Below are positions 1 through 12,696 of a stretch of 64,000 nt of DNA, one piece after another. The stretch spans positions 54,724,254 through 54,788,253 of the forward strand of contig NC_045436.1 of the NCBI RefSeq assembly GCF_002776525.5, in the 5' to 3' direction. The stretch is from Piliocolobus tephrosceles (Eukaryota; Chordata; Mammalia; Primates; Cercopithecidae). Below the pieces are notes generated by a model. It did no database searches. It saw only the letters and a program-made list of their open reading frames with translations, and was not told the DNA's origin. Both the position numbers and the translations under genes were made by a program. The stretch's first letter is position 1. Each line of letters begins with the position of its first letter.

Positions 1-204
1 AAATTATTCATTGCTGACAGGCTCAAAAATCTCATTCCATTTTAGTATATATATGACTTATAGGTGCACATGTATTTGAGAAAAATATATACACTTGTTA
101 TGAATGTGAATATATTCATGCTTTTTTAGGTGTTAGGTTTATAAGGATTGATAAAATTAGAAAGAATTTTTCAAATTTTGGCTTTTATCAACTACTATTT
201 TTTG

Positions 205-400
205 GTTCAGTAGTTAAGAAATATGTAACCTTGGGCCTCATTATTACTCAGTTTCCAGATCTGTGATAGAGACATAATATTACTGATTTCCTAGAGATAA
301 TGTAAGCCTTAAATTACTGCCTACATTCAAATTCTTAGTGTCTGACAGAATAGGTGCTCCAGAAATTGTAACTATTATTATTGTTGTTATTATCACTGTT
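205..400 (+). repeat. MIR SINE fragment
   Basis: Diverged match to the MIR consensus. A 'gtaaccttgggc' core is followed by 'ctcagtttccagatctgtgat', which corresponds to the MIR phrase about 'ctcagtttcctcatctgtaaa'. After it comes a tail with 'gacagaataggtgctcca' and an A/T-rich end. No function is inferred. Family assignment is from memory of the consensus; boundaries are approximate. Confidence 0.55.
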
Positions 401-454
401 ATTTTACAATAACTTTAAAACATAAGAAAGACATAATATGGCCCCTACTCCAGG

Positions 455-600
455 CCCTTTCATTTTACAAATGAACAGCATAAAGCTTAAAGAGGATAAG
501 CAAGTTACCTACTCTCATAAAATAATTTAGAGGCAAAGGTTAACCAGAAAGTAAGACAAGGTTTCTGAACCAGAATTTATTTTGATCCATTGCTCTTTCT
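455..600 (+). repeat. MIR-type SINE fragment
   Basis: 'cattttacaaatgaacagc', then 'gcttaaagaggataagcaagttacc', parallels the part of MIR reading 'attttacagatgaggaaactgaggctcagagaggttaagtaacttgcc' on its other strand. Old and diverged. It lies just after another MIR piece, so the two could be separate insertions in opposite orientation; the strand given is nominal. Confidence 0.45.
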
Positions 601-769
601 TATCACAACATACATTAAGGATTTTTAACCTTTATTCAGATTGATTTCACTGAAAGGCTAAATTGTATGTTAGAGATTTACCTTTATTTTATGTTTTCAT
701 TTTTAACACACCAGCTGCAAATAAATACAAATAAATGTATCTACAATCTTGAAAAACAACTACATTTAT

Positions 770-2155
770 TTTAGCATTTATTTTAGGTTCGGGGTACATG
801 TGCAGGTTTGTTACATAGGTAACTTTTGTGTCATGGGGCTTTGTTGTTCAGTTTATTTTACCATTCAGGTAGTAAGTATAGCACCTGATAGGGAGTTTTT
901 TGATCCTCACCCTCCTCCCACCTTCCACCCTCAAGCAGGCCCCGGTGTCTGTTGTTTCCTTTTTTGTGTCCATAGGTACTAAAAGTTTCGCTTCCACTTA
1001 CAAGTGAGAACATGTCGTAATTGGTTTTTTTCTTCCTATGTTAGTTTGCCTAGGACAGTGGTCTCCAGCTTCACCTATGTTGCTGCAAAGGACATGATTT
1101 TCTTCTTTTTATGGCTGCGTCGTATTCCATGGTGTATATTTGCCACATTTTCCTGATCCAGTCTACTGTTGATGGGCATTTAGGTTGATTCCATGTCTTT
1201 GCTATTGTGAACAGTGCTGTGATGAACATACATGCGCATATGTCTTTATGGTAGAATGATTTATATTCCTTTGGGTATATACTCAATAATGGGAGCGCTG
1301 GGTCAAATAGTAACTCTGTTTTCAGTTCATTGATAAATTGCCAAACTGCTTTCTGCAATGGCTGAAATAATTTCCATTCCCATCAGCAGTGTATAAGCCT
1401 TCCCTTTTCTCCACAACCTCACCAGCCTTGGTTATTTTCTGACTTTTTATTAATACTAATAACCATTCTGACTGACGTGAGATGGTATCTCATTGTGGGT
1501 TTGATTTGAATGTATCTAATGATAAGTGATGTTGAGCATTTTCTTCATATGTTTGTTGGCCTGTATATGTCTCCTTTTAAAAAGTGTCTGTTCATGTTCT
1601 TTCTCCACTTTTTAATGAGGCTGCTTTTTGCTTGCAAATATGTTTAAGTTCCTTACATATTCTGGATATTAGACCTTTGTTGGATGCATAGTTTGTGAAT
1701 ATTTTCTCCCAATCTCTAGGTTATCTTTTCATAGTTTCTTTTGCTGTGTAGAAACTCTTTAGATTGATTAGGTCCTATTTGTCAATTTTTGTTTTTTGTT
1801 GGAATTGCTTTTGGCATCTTTATCATGAAATTTTTGTCAAGGTCACGTCCAGAATGGCATTGCCTAGGTTATCTTCCAGGGTTTTTATGGTTTTGGGTTT
1901 TACGTTACACATTTATTCCATCTTGAGTTGATTTTCATATGTGATGTAAGGAAAGGGTTGCTTCAATCTTCTGTATATGGCTAGCAAGTTATCCCAGCAG
2001 TATTTATTGAAAAATGGTTGTTTTCCCCTTTGTTCATTTCTGTTGACTTTGTCAAAGATCGGGTGGTTTTAGGTGTGCAGTATGATTTCTGGGCTCTCTA
2101 TTCTCTTCCATTGGTCTATGTGTCTTTTTTGGTTACTATAGCCTTGCAGTGTAGC
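770..2155 (-). mobile_element. L1 LINE, 5'-truncated, minus strand
   Basis: Reading the plus strand, the sequence is the reverse complement of an L1 3' end. It opens with the 3' UTR ('ggtacatgtgcaggtttgttacatag', around 793-822), and the ORF2 C-terminal region follows to about 2155 ('ggttactatagccttgcagtgtagc'). The minus-strand frame at 1358-1071 still encodes an ORF2 tail stretch resembling 'ALFTIAKTWNQPKCPSTVDW', but the rest has stops and frameshifts. It looks like an L1PB or older L1PA copy of moderate age. No clean target-site duplication was found. Confidence 0.9.
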
Positions 2156-2534
2156 TTCTACTTTTAGTAGTTATAAATATAACTATAGTGCAATACGTCA
2201 AATTAAATTTTAATAATCTGGGCATTAAAATGTATAAACTTATTTACCTGTTTAAAATTATACTTGGTAATGTATATGTATACGTACGTAATTTCTATAA
2301 CATATAACCGATTACAGAATGACCTGTTATGACACAAAATTCCTGAAATGCTGAAAATAATGTCAATTAGTCCCACAAATATTTATTAGGTGCTAATTCC
2401 TGAGGAGGTTTTAGTTGTAGTTCTGCTTACTTCTCTTATAGATGTTGAGTTTTTCAACATTAATTTAGTGATAGAGTAGTTTATTATTATTTTCCTACAA
2501 TAGTTCATAGTAGTTTGCTATATAATTTTTGAAA
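2156..2534. other. Unassigned AT-rich spacer
   Basis: Lies between an L1 and a Tigger transposon. There is a faint 'caaatatttattaggtgctaattcc' phrase near 2370 of the kind seen in old interspersed repeats. Nothing else is recognisable and there is no credible ORF. Confidence 0.5.
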
Positions 2535-3730
2535 TACTGTTATGTATTGGTTAATGGAGGGGATACATTTTGAGAAATGCATCATTAGATGATTTCGTTA
2601 TTTTGCAATCATAGAGTGTACTCACATAAACCTAGGTGGTATAGCCTACTACGGACCTAGGCTATTTGGTATAGCTTATTGCTTCTGTGCTACAAACATG
2701 CACAACATGCTACTGCACTGAATACTGTGGGGAATTGTAACACAATGATAAGTATTTGATTATCTAAATATAGAAAATGTACAGTAAAAATATGATGTAA
2801 AATGTACAAATGGTATACCTGTATATAGCACTTATTAGGAATGGAGCTTGCAGTACTGGAAGTTGCATTTGGTGGGTGAGTGAGTGGGTGATGAGTGAAC
2901 ATGAAGGCCTAGGACATTACTGTACACCACTGTAGACTTTACAAACACTCTACACTTAGGCTACACTAAATTTATAAGAATATGTTTTGCTCAATAATAA
3001 GTTAACTTGAACTTACTGTAACATTTTTGCTTTATAAACTTTTTCCTTTTTTAAACTTTCGGACTCGTTTTTACAAACACTTAGCTCAAAACACAAAAGC
3101 ATTATACCATTATACAAAAATGTTTTCTTTTTATATGCTTATTCAATCAGCATTTTTTCTGTTTTTAAAACTTTCTAGCTTATATTTTACTCTTTAAACT
3201 TTTTGTTGAAAACTAAGACACAACCATGCACATTAGCCTAGGCCTACACAGGATCCGAATTATCAATATCACTATCTTCCACCTCCATATCTTATCACAC
3301 TGCCAGGTTTTCAGGGGTAATAATGCATGGAGCTGCCATTTCTTATGATAGAAATGCCCTTTTTCACCTTCTAAAGGACTTGTCTAAGGCTAATTTCCAA
3401 TTAACTTATTTTTAACATGTAGAATTATACTCTAAAAGAATGATTAAAAAGTATAATAACCTAGTAATATACTCATTTGCTGTCATTATCTAATATTATG
3501 TACCGTACATAATTATACATGCTATACTTTTGTTTGACTGGCAGCGCAGTGGTTTTATTTATGCTGACATCACCACAAACACTTGAGTTATGTGTTGTGC
3601 TATAATGCTATCATGACTATCACATCAATAGTTGATAGGAATTTTTCAGCTCCATTATAACCTTATGGGACCACTGTTGTATATGGCATCAGACATTGAC
3701 AAAAACATCCTTATGTGTTGCATGACTGCA
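2535..3730 (-). mobile_element. Tigger (pogo/Tc1-mariner) DNA transposon, Tigger4/Zombi-like, nearly end to end
   Basis: Both ends resemble terminal inverted repeats. The left reads 'tactgttatgtattggtta...ggggata' and the right 'ccttatgtgttgcatgactgca', both related to 'tacagtcatgcgtcg'. Inside is the phrase 'cctaggtggtatagcctacta' (about 2631-2651). Further in, about 3238-3360 is the reverse complement of the end of a transposase reading frame. The length of about 1.2 kb implies an internally deleted, non-autonomous copy. The subfamily name is from memory; membership in the Tigger group is more secure. No intact transposase remains. Confidence 0.75.
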
Positions 3731-5324
3731 GTGTGATAAAGTCAACTCAGGAAAAAAAAAAATTAGCCTATTCTTTTTATTATATACTTAAAACTATGCA
3801 CTTACTTTCTCTTAATTTGCTGTTGTTTATCATAGAATATATATTCTAATTTTAAATTTGACATTCTGACAAATACAGAAGGGATACATTAAATGTTTTA
3901 GAAATCTCTTTCATCATGTTACTGAGCACTGTCAAGCTTAATTTTCCTTTAACTTTTCCACATCATTCTATTTAGAGAAGGAGTTAAGAGGTTTAGAGGA
4001 TGAGTACATATCTTGCAAAATGTGCCTGGGAAAAACAAGGGCGTTAACAAAAGATTTAATAAGTGCACATTAGGTATTTCCATTCAGAAAAGGAATTTTT
4101 TTTAATCTCACATTGTTTTTGGAAATAGTAAGAATTACTAGGTCACATAGCAGAGGTGTATTTGAGATGCATTACATTCCCTGTGATATGGATACCAGAA
4201 TTGAGGGACTAAGATTATTCATTGTTACAACCATAGAGGCTTAGCTTTATTGGTATTACTATGAAAACTAATATAAGACAAAATCATGTGATTAATGATA
4301 AATATTACTTTCAGTCCTTTTCTAAAAAAAATAGTTTGCTGGCAAGTTTTATTTTAGCGGTTTTAATTCAAATTAATCTACATTACTATAACATTCTAAG
4401 TTAGCCTAATTCCATTCAGTCTAAAATGATGAAAACTTGTCATGAAACTAAAGTATTATTCTATTAGCGGGTTTATTTTCAACAGACATTTTCATGAAAG
4501 TGCAAGTTCAATTTTCCTTTGAAAGGGAATTTTAATTGGTTTCTTGCCGTTCTCCAAACATGTATGGAATTCCATTCCATTTTACTACAAAAGGAATTTC
4601 ATTGTAGATAAGTTCACAAATAATTAGATTCAGTCTTAATTTAGAAATAATTGAGTATAGCTTCTTTTCAGTGAAATAAGCGTGCTAAATACCTCACAAT
4701 AAAGAGAAAAATGTCTAAACACAGAGCCCGCTGCCTCTTCATATAAAGAACGCTTGCTCCTTAGTGTCTTCACATCAAAAATTGCTGCAATGAGGAGCTC
4801 TGTAAAATATTATCCTGGATTTTAGTTTGGCACATATATAGATACTTAAAATGTTGAGGGTCTATTTCCTAAAGCATAAAATAGTAAAATGCTATATTTA
4901 AAATGTATATTTATTTAATTTTTTTAATTGAGAAAATTAGACAAGCAAACAGTATAAATAAGAAAGAAGGCAAAGTCTCGACATGCACCAGGCTTTTTTT
5001 TTTTTTTTTTTTTTTCCTCATGTTCTTTCCTCAGATGATCCTTTAAAGAGCTGAATTTTTTTCTTCTGAAAGCTGTTGCTTTTTTACTTGGCAAATAAAT
5101 GATGTGGTTAGCGCAAAAGGAAAAAGTAAGAAGGTTAAAGCAGAAGAAAGTTAATCGCACAGTTACACCATCTGTTTCAACTTTTGTCATCCGTACTCCC
5201 ACTGAGCCATGTAAGCATGTATTGACACATTCCCTTAAATTGAAGCCTGCAAGGTGCAGAGTAGTTTGTTTAATTTAAATCTCCTTTCTTAGAGAGTCAA
5301 CAACATACGAGTTTGGAAAGCATT
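3731..5324. other. Unassigned AT-rich sequence
   Basis: No repeat family or gene is recognised apart from a T22 tract at 4994-5015. The sequence after the T-tract, read on the minus strand, has an open frame of about 90 codons (5202-4924). It could be part of a small retrocopy, but I could find no flanking duplication and no known protein. Confidence 0.4.
4994..5015. repeat. T22 homopolymer
   Basis: An uninterrupted run of 22 T. Read on the minus strand it could be the poly(A) tail of an unrecognised retrotransposed fragment lying at about 5016-5200. Evidence for that is weak. Confidence 0.8.
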
Positions 5325-5570
5325 ATAATGAGGTGGTTAGGAACATATATTTGACATCAGACTGAACTATGTTCAAATTCAGGCTCTGGCACATTATAGA
5401 TGTAAGAATTCGGCAACTTGCTTAACCTTTCAAACCTGAATCTTCAACTCACATTTTTTTCTCTCAAAATATCTCTCTCAAAAGTTTTTATAATAACCAA
5501 ATAAAATTATATATAAACAACACCTAGCACAGTAATTCTCATGTACTCAGCAAGTAAAAATAGTTTTTGT
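5325..5570 (+). repeat. MIR SINE, nearly full length
   Basis: Contains in MIR order: 'gaggtggttaggaacatata', 'ttcaaattcaggctctggcac', 'cggcaacttgcttaacctttc', a diverged middle, then 'cacctagcacagtaattc' and 'actcagcaagtaaa'. This follows the consensus 'tagtggttaagagc ... ggctctgccac ... cttaacctc ... gcctggcacatag ... gctcaataaa'. Old and diverged. Confidence 0.65.
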
Positions 5571-5920
5571 GTGCTAAAATAATGGCTAAATATTTTAGGA
5601 ATTATAACAAATACAGCTACTATGTTGTTATACAGATGAAATCATCTTGAGAGAGGATATATACAAGATTTTCATATTTCTTTTTGCAAGAGTGTTTGTT
5701 TTACAAAAAACCTTACGTATCTCCAATTGTTTGGCGCTGCATATTCCCAACGGAGATGTTTGAATATCAAGTTGTGGGTAGTTGAGTGAACAGCAGGAGT
5801 AATGTACGAGCAGATAAGCTTATTAATGATATAACAGAAACATTACTCTGAAACTTGGATTCTCTGTGTAACTGTAGCTTAGACTTTCTATGAACTCTGG
5901 GTTCACAGAGAGCCACATTA

Positions 5921-6199
5921 GACCAAGTGTGGTGGATCACGCATATAATTCTAGCACTTTGGGAGGCTGATCACTTGAGCTCAGGAGTTCGAGACCAGTT
6001 GGGCTAATGAGACCTTGTCTCTACTAAAAATAGAAAAAATTAGTTGAATATGGTTATAGTCTCAGCTACTCAGGAGGCTGAGGTGGGAGAATTACTTGAC
6101 CCTGGGAATTCTAAGTTACTATCAGTTATCATCATGCCACTGCACTTCCGCCCAGGCAACAGAGCAAGGCACTGTCTCAAAAAAAAAAAAAAAAAAAAA
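5921..6199 (+). mobile_element. Alu SINE, old (AluJ-like)
   Basis: A diverged dimeric Alu starts at 'gaccaagtgtggtggatcacgc' and ends in an A20 tail. The left arm has lost several bases and the right arm is heavily mutated, which fits an old AluJ-type copy. A 10-bp target-site duplication, 'agccacatta', is present at 5911-5920 and 6200-6209. Confidence 0.9.
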
Positions 6200-6272
6200 A
6201 GCCACATTATTGTAAATTTTCCAATAACTTGCATTTCAGAATTGTTCTTTGGAGTGCTTTTGACTAACTTTT

Positions 6273-9200
6273 TATTATTATACTTCAAGTTCTGGGATAC
6301 ATGTGTAGAATGTGTAGGTTTGTTACGTAGGTATACACGTGCCATGGTGGTTTGCTACGCCCATCAACCTGTCATCTACATTAGGTATTTCTCCTAATGC
6401 TATCCCACCCCGCAACAGGCCCCAGTGTGTGATGTCACCCTCCCTGTGCCCATGTGTTCTCATTGTTCAACTTCCAATTGTGAGTGAGAACATGCAGTAT
6501 TTGGTTTTCTGTTCCTATGTTAGTTTCCTGACAATGATGGTTTCCAGCTTCATCCATGTTCCTGCAAAGGACATGAACTCATCCATTTTTATGGCTGCAT
6601 AGTATTACATGGTGTTTATGTTCCACATTTTCTGTATCCAGTCTGTCACTGATGGGAATTTGTGTTGGTTCCAAGTCTTTGCTATTGTGAATAGTGCTGC
6701 AATAAACATACGTGTGCATGTGTTATTATATTTGAATGATTTATAATCATTTGGGTATATACTCAGCAATGGGACTGCTGGGTTAAATGGCATTTCTGGT
6801 TCTACATCCTTGAGGAATCACTACACTGTCTTGCAAATGGGTTGTACTAATTTACACTCCCACCACCAGTGTAAAAGCTTTCCTATTTCTCCACATCCTC
6901 TTCAGCATCTGTTGTTTCCTGACTTTTTAAATAATCGCCATTCTAACTGGCATGAGATGGTATTTCATTGTAGTTTTGATTCACATTTCTGTAATGATCA
7001 GTGATGATGAGCTTTTTTTCACGTTTGTTGGCCGCATAAATGTCTTCTTTTGAGAAGTGTCTGTTCATATTCTTTGCTCACTTTTTGATGGAGTTGTTGT
7101 TTTTTTTTCTTGTAAATTTGTTTAAGTTCCTTGTAGATTCTGGATATTAGCCCTTTGTCAGATGGAAAGATTGCAAAAATTTTCTCCCATTTAGTAGGCT
7201 GCCTGTTCACTCTGATGATAGTTTCTTTTGCTATGCAGGAGCTCTTTAGTTTAATTAGATACCATTTGTCAATTTTTTCTGTTGTTGCCATTGCTTTTCA
7301 TGTTTTGGTCATGAAGTCTTTGCCCATGCCTGTGTCCTGAATGGTATTACCTAGGTTTTCTTTAAGGTTTTCATGGTTTTGGGTCTTATGTTTAAGTCTT
7401 TAATTCATTTTGCATTAATTTTTGTATAAGGTGTAAGGAGGGGGACCAGTTTCAGTTTTCTGCATATGACTAGTCAGTTTTTCCGACACTATTTATTGAA
7501 TAGGGAAACCTTTTCCCATTGCTTGTTTTTGCCAGGTTTGTCAAATACCAGGTACTTGTAGATGTGTGGCAGTATTCTGTTCCATTGGGCTACACATCTG
7601 TTTTGGTACCAGTACCATGCTGTTTTGGTTACTGTAGCCTTGTAGTATAGTTTGAAGTCAGGTAGTATGATGCTTCTAGCTTTGTTCTTTTGTTTAGGAT
7701 TGTCTTGGCTACCCAGGCTCATTTTGGTTCCATATGAAATTTAAAGTAGTTTTTTCCAATTCTGTGAAGAAAGACAGTGGTAGCTTGATGGGAATAGCAT
7801 TGAATCTATACATTACTATAGATTTACATCATATAAATCTATACATTACTTTAAACAGTGTGGCCATTTTCACAATATTGATTCTTCCTATCCATTGCCT
7901 GGAATGTTTTTCCATTTGTTCGTGTCCTCTCATTTCCTTGAGCAGTGGTTTGTAGTTCTCCTTGAAGAGGTCCTTCATATATCTTTTAAGTTGTATTCCT
8001 AGGTATTTTATTCTCTTTGAAGCAATTGTGAATGGGAGTTCACTCATGATTTGGCTCTCTGTTTGTCTATTATCGGTGTATAGGAATGCTTGTGATTTTT
8101 GCACATTGATTTTGTATCCTGAGACTTTACTGAAGTTCTTATCAACTGAAGGAGATTTTGGACTGAGATGATGAGGTTTTCTAAATATACAATCACGTCA
8201 TCTGCAAATAGAGACAACTTGACTTTCTCTCTTCCTATTTGAATACCCTTTTTCCTTCTCTTGCCTGATTGCCCTAGCCAGAACTTCCAATACTATGTTG
8301 AATGGGAGTGGTGAGAGAGGGCATTCCTGTCTTTTGCCGGTTTTCAAAGGGAATGCTTCCAGTTTTTTCCCATTCAGTATTATATTGGCTGTGGGTTTGT
8401 CATAAACAGCTCTTATTATTTTGAGATACGTTCCACTGATACCCAGATTATTGAGAGTTTTCAGCATGAAGGGGTGTTAAATTTTATCAACAGCCTTTTA
8501 GGCATCTATTGAGATGATCATGTGATTTCTATCATTGGTTCTGTTTATGTGATAGATTATGTTTATTGATTCGCATATGTTGAACCATTCTTGCATCCCA
8601 ATGATGGAGACAACTTGATCGTTGCAGGTAAGCTTTTGATGTGCTGATTGATTCCGTTTCCCAGTATTTTATTAAGGATTTTTGCATTGTTGTTCATCAG
8701 GAGTATTGGCCTGAAGTTTTCTTTTTTTGTTGTTTATCTGCCAGGTTTTGGTATCAGGATGATGATGGCCTCATAAAATGAATTAGGGAGGAGTCCCTCC
8801 TTTTCTATTGTTTGGAATAGTTTCAGAAGGAATGGTACCAGCTCCTTTTTGTACCTCTGGTAAAATTCGGCTGTGAATTTGTCTGGTGCTGGACTTTTTT
8901 TGGTTGGTAGGCTATTAATTACTGCCTCAATTTCAGAACTTGTTGTTGGTCCATTCAGGGATTTGACTTCTTTCTGGTTTAATCTTGGGAGGGTGTATGT
9001 GTCCAGGAATTTATCCATTTCTTCGAGATTTTCTGGTTTATTTGTGTAGAGGTGTTAATAGTATTCTCTGATGGTAGTTTGTATTTCTGTCAGAACAGTG
9101 GTGATACCCCCTTTATCATTTTTTATTGTGTCTGTTTGGTTCTTTTCTCTTGTCTTCTGTATTAGTCTTGCTAGCAGTCTATGTATTTTGTTGATCTTTT

Positions 9201-10271
9201 CAAAAATCCAGCTCCTGGATTTAATGATTTTTATTTAAGGGTTTTCTGTGTCTCTGTCTCCTTCAGTTCTGCTCTGATCTTAGTTATTTCTTGTCTTCTG
9301 CTAGCTTTAGAATTTGTTTGTTCGTGCTTCTCTAGTTCTTCTAATTGTGATGTTAGGGTGTCCATTTTATATCTTTCCTCCTTTCTCCTGTGGCCATTTA
9401 GTGCTATATATTTCCCTCTAAGATTGGACATGGTGGCTGTTACCTGTAATCCCAGCAGTTTGGGAGGCCGAGGCAGATGAATCACAAGGTCAGGAGATCG
9501 AGATCATCCTGGCTAACATGGTGAAACCCCATCTCCACTAAAAATCAAAAAATTAGCTGGGCGTGGTAGCAGGTGACTGTAGTACCAGTTACTTGGGAGG
9601 CTGAGGGGGGAGAATGGCATGAACCCTGGAGGCAGAGCTTGCAGTGAGCCGAGATCATGACACTGCACTCCAGCCTGGGCAAAAAAAAAAAAAGAAAAAA
9701 GAAAAAAGAAAAAAATAATCCTCTAAGCACTGCTTTAGCTATGTCCCAGAGATTCTGGTACATTGTGTCTTTATTCTCATTGATTTCAAATAACTTATTT
9801 ATTTCTGCCTTAATTTCCTTATTTACCCAGTAGTCATTCAGGAGCAGGTTTTTCCGTTTCCATGTAGTTGTGTGGTTTTGAGTGAGTTTCTTAATCCTAA
9901 ATTCTAATTTGATTGCACTGTGGTCTGAGAGTCTATTTGTTATGATTTTCATTCTTTTGCATTTGCTGAGGAGTGTTTTACCTCCAATTATGTGGTCAAT
10001 TTTAGAATAAGTGCGATGTGATGCTGAGAAGAATGTATATTCTGTTGATTTGGAGTGGAGAGTCCTGTAGATGTCTATTAGTTCCGCTTGGTCCAGAGCT
10101 GAGTTCAAATCCTGAATATCCTTGTTAACCTTCTGTCTCATTGATCTGTCTAATATTAACAGTGGAGTGTTAAAGTCTCCCACTATTATTGGGTGGCAGT
10201 TTAAGTCTCTTTGTAGGTCTCTAAGAACTTGCTTTATGAATCTGGGTGCTCCTGTATTGAGCGCATATACA
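6273..10271 (-). mobile_element. L1PA-type LINE, about 3.7 kb of L1 sequence, 5'-truncated in the endonuclease domain
   Basis: The reverse complement of an L1 from its A-rich 3' end (6273) through the 3' UTR and ORF2. It stops inside the ORF2 endonuclease domain near 10271, so the 5' UTR, ORF1 and roughly the first hundred residues of ORF2 are missing. Minus-strand frames carry recognisable pieces: 'MGDFNTPL' and 'SDHSAIKLE' of the endonuclease (10183-9740) and reverse-transcriptase and C-terminal stretches at 9018-6605. Stops and frameshifts are frequent, so it is dead. A perfect 14-bp target-site duplication, 'tttgactaactttt', lies at 6259-6272 and 10272-10285. The insertion site reads TTTT/AA, the preferred L1 endonuclease target. 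An Alu interrupts it at 9423-9719. Confidence 0.95.
9423..9719 (+). mobile_element. Alu SINE inserted in the 6.3-10.3 kb L1
   Basis: A full dimeric Alu beginning 'attggacatggtggctgttac' and ending in an A-rich tail of the (AAAAAAG)n type. A short duplication, 'cctctaag', flanks it (9415-9422 and 9720-9727), and L1 sequence resumes directly after it. The Alu is therefore younger than the L1. The opening is mutated; the rest resembles AluS/AluY. Confidence 0.93.
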
Positions 10272-10285
10272 TTTGACTAACTTTT

Positions 10286-12639
10286 AACTAAGAATCCTGG
10301 GGCTTAAGAACAAATCTGAATAGAGGCTGGGCAATAGCGACTGGAGGTTGTAAAGAGACTTCACCCTTACATATGATTGTCCCGGTAGGGTCGGCACTTT
10401 TTTGAGCTTGGTCGAAGGTTGGCATTATTTCCTAGACTTATTTAGAGTAATTTTTGACATGGCTTTTCACTATTTAACCTGTCTATATTCCAATTGTGCC
10501 TGGCACATCCTTGAATACCATGTCATGGTTCTGTGTGGGAGTCCTGTCACAGCCTTTCAGACAAAGATGAGATGTGTTTAGATGCTTAGACTATTGCAAG
10601 AATTATTATTATATTTTTCCAGCTTAGTATTATTGCAGCTTTTAGTATATAAGCTCTTATTATGTTTGTGTTTTTTCTTGCAGAATACCTTGCTGACTCA
10701 GAAATTTCCATCAATAACACTGGTTTAGTCTACTACTTTAATTACTTTCCTTTTTCTTTTTCCAAATAAGTAGTAATGTAAAATTGTTTGTAGCATAAAT
10801 AATGTATAATCTTGCTATTGTGACAACACAAGAAATATATAATTTATCTTTCTTGTTCAATATTTGACATCTAATTTGATTTTGCCCCAGATTGTGTACC
10901 AAGATTTTTCTATTGTTATTATTTGTTTAGCTTTTTTAAAAAAAATTATATTCAAAGCCTATATCATTTCTATAGATGTATTCCCGAAGCCTTCTCTAAC
11001 CTTAAAAAAAAAATACAGAAGTCTGTGTCATTTAATATGCTAAGTTATTATATTTAAATCCCTTAATACATTTGGCCTCCATCCTCCATTATATTTTTCT
11101 TTCTAGTATCCCTGCTTCCCCTTTGTCGGATATTCAATTCATATCATTTCTCTTTTTACGCTTTTTAAATATGATGAATTATTTCAAACTAGTCACATAG
11201 AGCTAAATAAAACAGTGACATCATTAACATCAGTTGCAGGCATAAGAGTTGTATCTAGTTCTGAATGTCTGTTTCCACATCTACTTTTTCACGCTGTGTT
11301 TGAGCTGCCTCCTACTGGATGAGTAAGTAGGCAAGGGATATTGAAGCAAAGCTTCTGATCAGAGTGTTTGCAAACAAAGTAGCTAGGAAGTCTGGACTCA
11401 CATGGATAAAAAAGTGAGAAAGATTTAATCTGGGTGTGTGTAATATGCAAATTTTTATTTTTAAACTTTCTCTCATCCATAGGTTTTCTTTATTTTCACT
11501 TTTTGGCTTAAACAATTTCTCATGATTATGGGATCTAGAAGGCCCAGAGCAAGGTGTTGTCAGGCTTAGTTTCTTCAGAGGCCTCTCTCGTTGTCTTGTA
11601 GATGATCACCGTTTTGCTGTGTTCTTTCATTCCATAGAGTTTTCCCATTTTTATCGATAAGGTTCAGAGTAGCATTTGTCTATTTCTCTCTCGTGATAAC
11701 ATACAGAGTAAGAAGGTGCAAAGGCACAATCCCACATTATTTACAGAGGTCTATGTGGGGTTTACACCTGAGAATACAGCGATACAGGATGAAGGCTTAA
11801 AATGAACCCTAGGTCCAAACTTTGCAAATTTGTTCAATAAATTATTCTAAGTTTGACTCCTGCCTTCTCCTTTTCTTAGCTCTTTTCATCCACAATCATA
11901 TTTTCTGGGGATCATTTGAGAAGAGAAGCCCTCACTGCTACACTCATTCTCCCCTGTGGCATGAAGGTTTGCTGGCTTCATAGGATGAATTCTCCTAAAA
12001 ACTAAACAACTCAGCCTTTTTTGAAAGGTTGCCATCTTAAAGATAGGGTGTTGACAATATGCGTTCCTACTTCCATTACTTTTATGTATGGGTTCCTCAC
12101 TCCTTTTTGTTGTTATTGTTCTTTCAGTAAAATTGTATTTTAGGAGAGAGAAATATATTTGGTATAAAGTTTTAAAGGAGAAAGTGAAGATACTCTATTG
12201 AAAAGGGTTTGAGCTTTCACTGAAGTTCTATGTTGCTGTTAAATGGCAAGGCTATTTAGATTAATGTCCTGATGAAAAAGAAACTTTGTGTAGCTTAAAT
12301 AACATGACTTGGCTGGAGATACGTAATAAAATATTCAAGCATTTGGTGATTTCATTATTTTCATTATTCCAGGAAGGACTTTAATTTTTAAAGAATATTA
12401 AATACTTAAAATTCATTGGAATTAGATGATGCATTAGACCTTTGTGATAGATTTTATTTATCTCCATTTGCTCAAATCATTTGTACTTATAAAATGAATG
12501 GCTAGACTTACCTGGAAGTCAATTAACTTTTAAGAGAGTATCAACAAAGAGCTATTTACTTTAGAAAGCAGACATCTTCAAAAATTTATTTTCTTTGCCA
12601 TTTATTTTACTTGTTATATTTTCTTCCTGAGAGCCCTTT
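10286..12639. other. Unassigned AT-rich sequence up to the assembly gap
   Basis: About 2.35 kb with no repeat or gene that I recognise. 'ttttttcttgcagaatacc' near 10672 looks like a splice acceptor, but no open frame or donor supports an exon. ORFs at 11289-11515 are short, overlapping and featureless. Confidence 0.5.
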
Positions 12640-12696
12640 NNNNNNNNNNCTTTGCCATTTATTTTACTTGTTATATTTTCTTCCTGAGAGCCCTTT
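12593..12696. other. Assembly gap (10 N) flanked by an identical 47-bp duplicate
   Basis: Ten Ns occupy 12640-12649. The 47 bases before them (12593-12639, starting 'ctttgccatttattttac' and ending 'gagccctt' plus t) are identical to the 47 bases after them (12650-12696). This is what results when two contigs that really overlap are placed end to end with a nominal gap. The duplicate is most likely artificial, so true genomic length is probably about 57 bases shorter. Confidence 0.95.

Noticed and set aside
10672..10700. Splice-acceptor-like 'tttttcttgcag'
   Set aside because: No open frame, donor or neighbouring exon; such words are common in AT-rich primate DNA.
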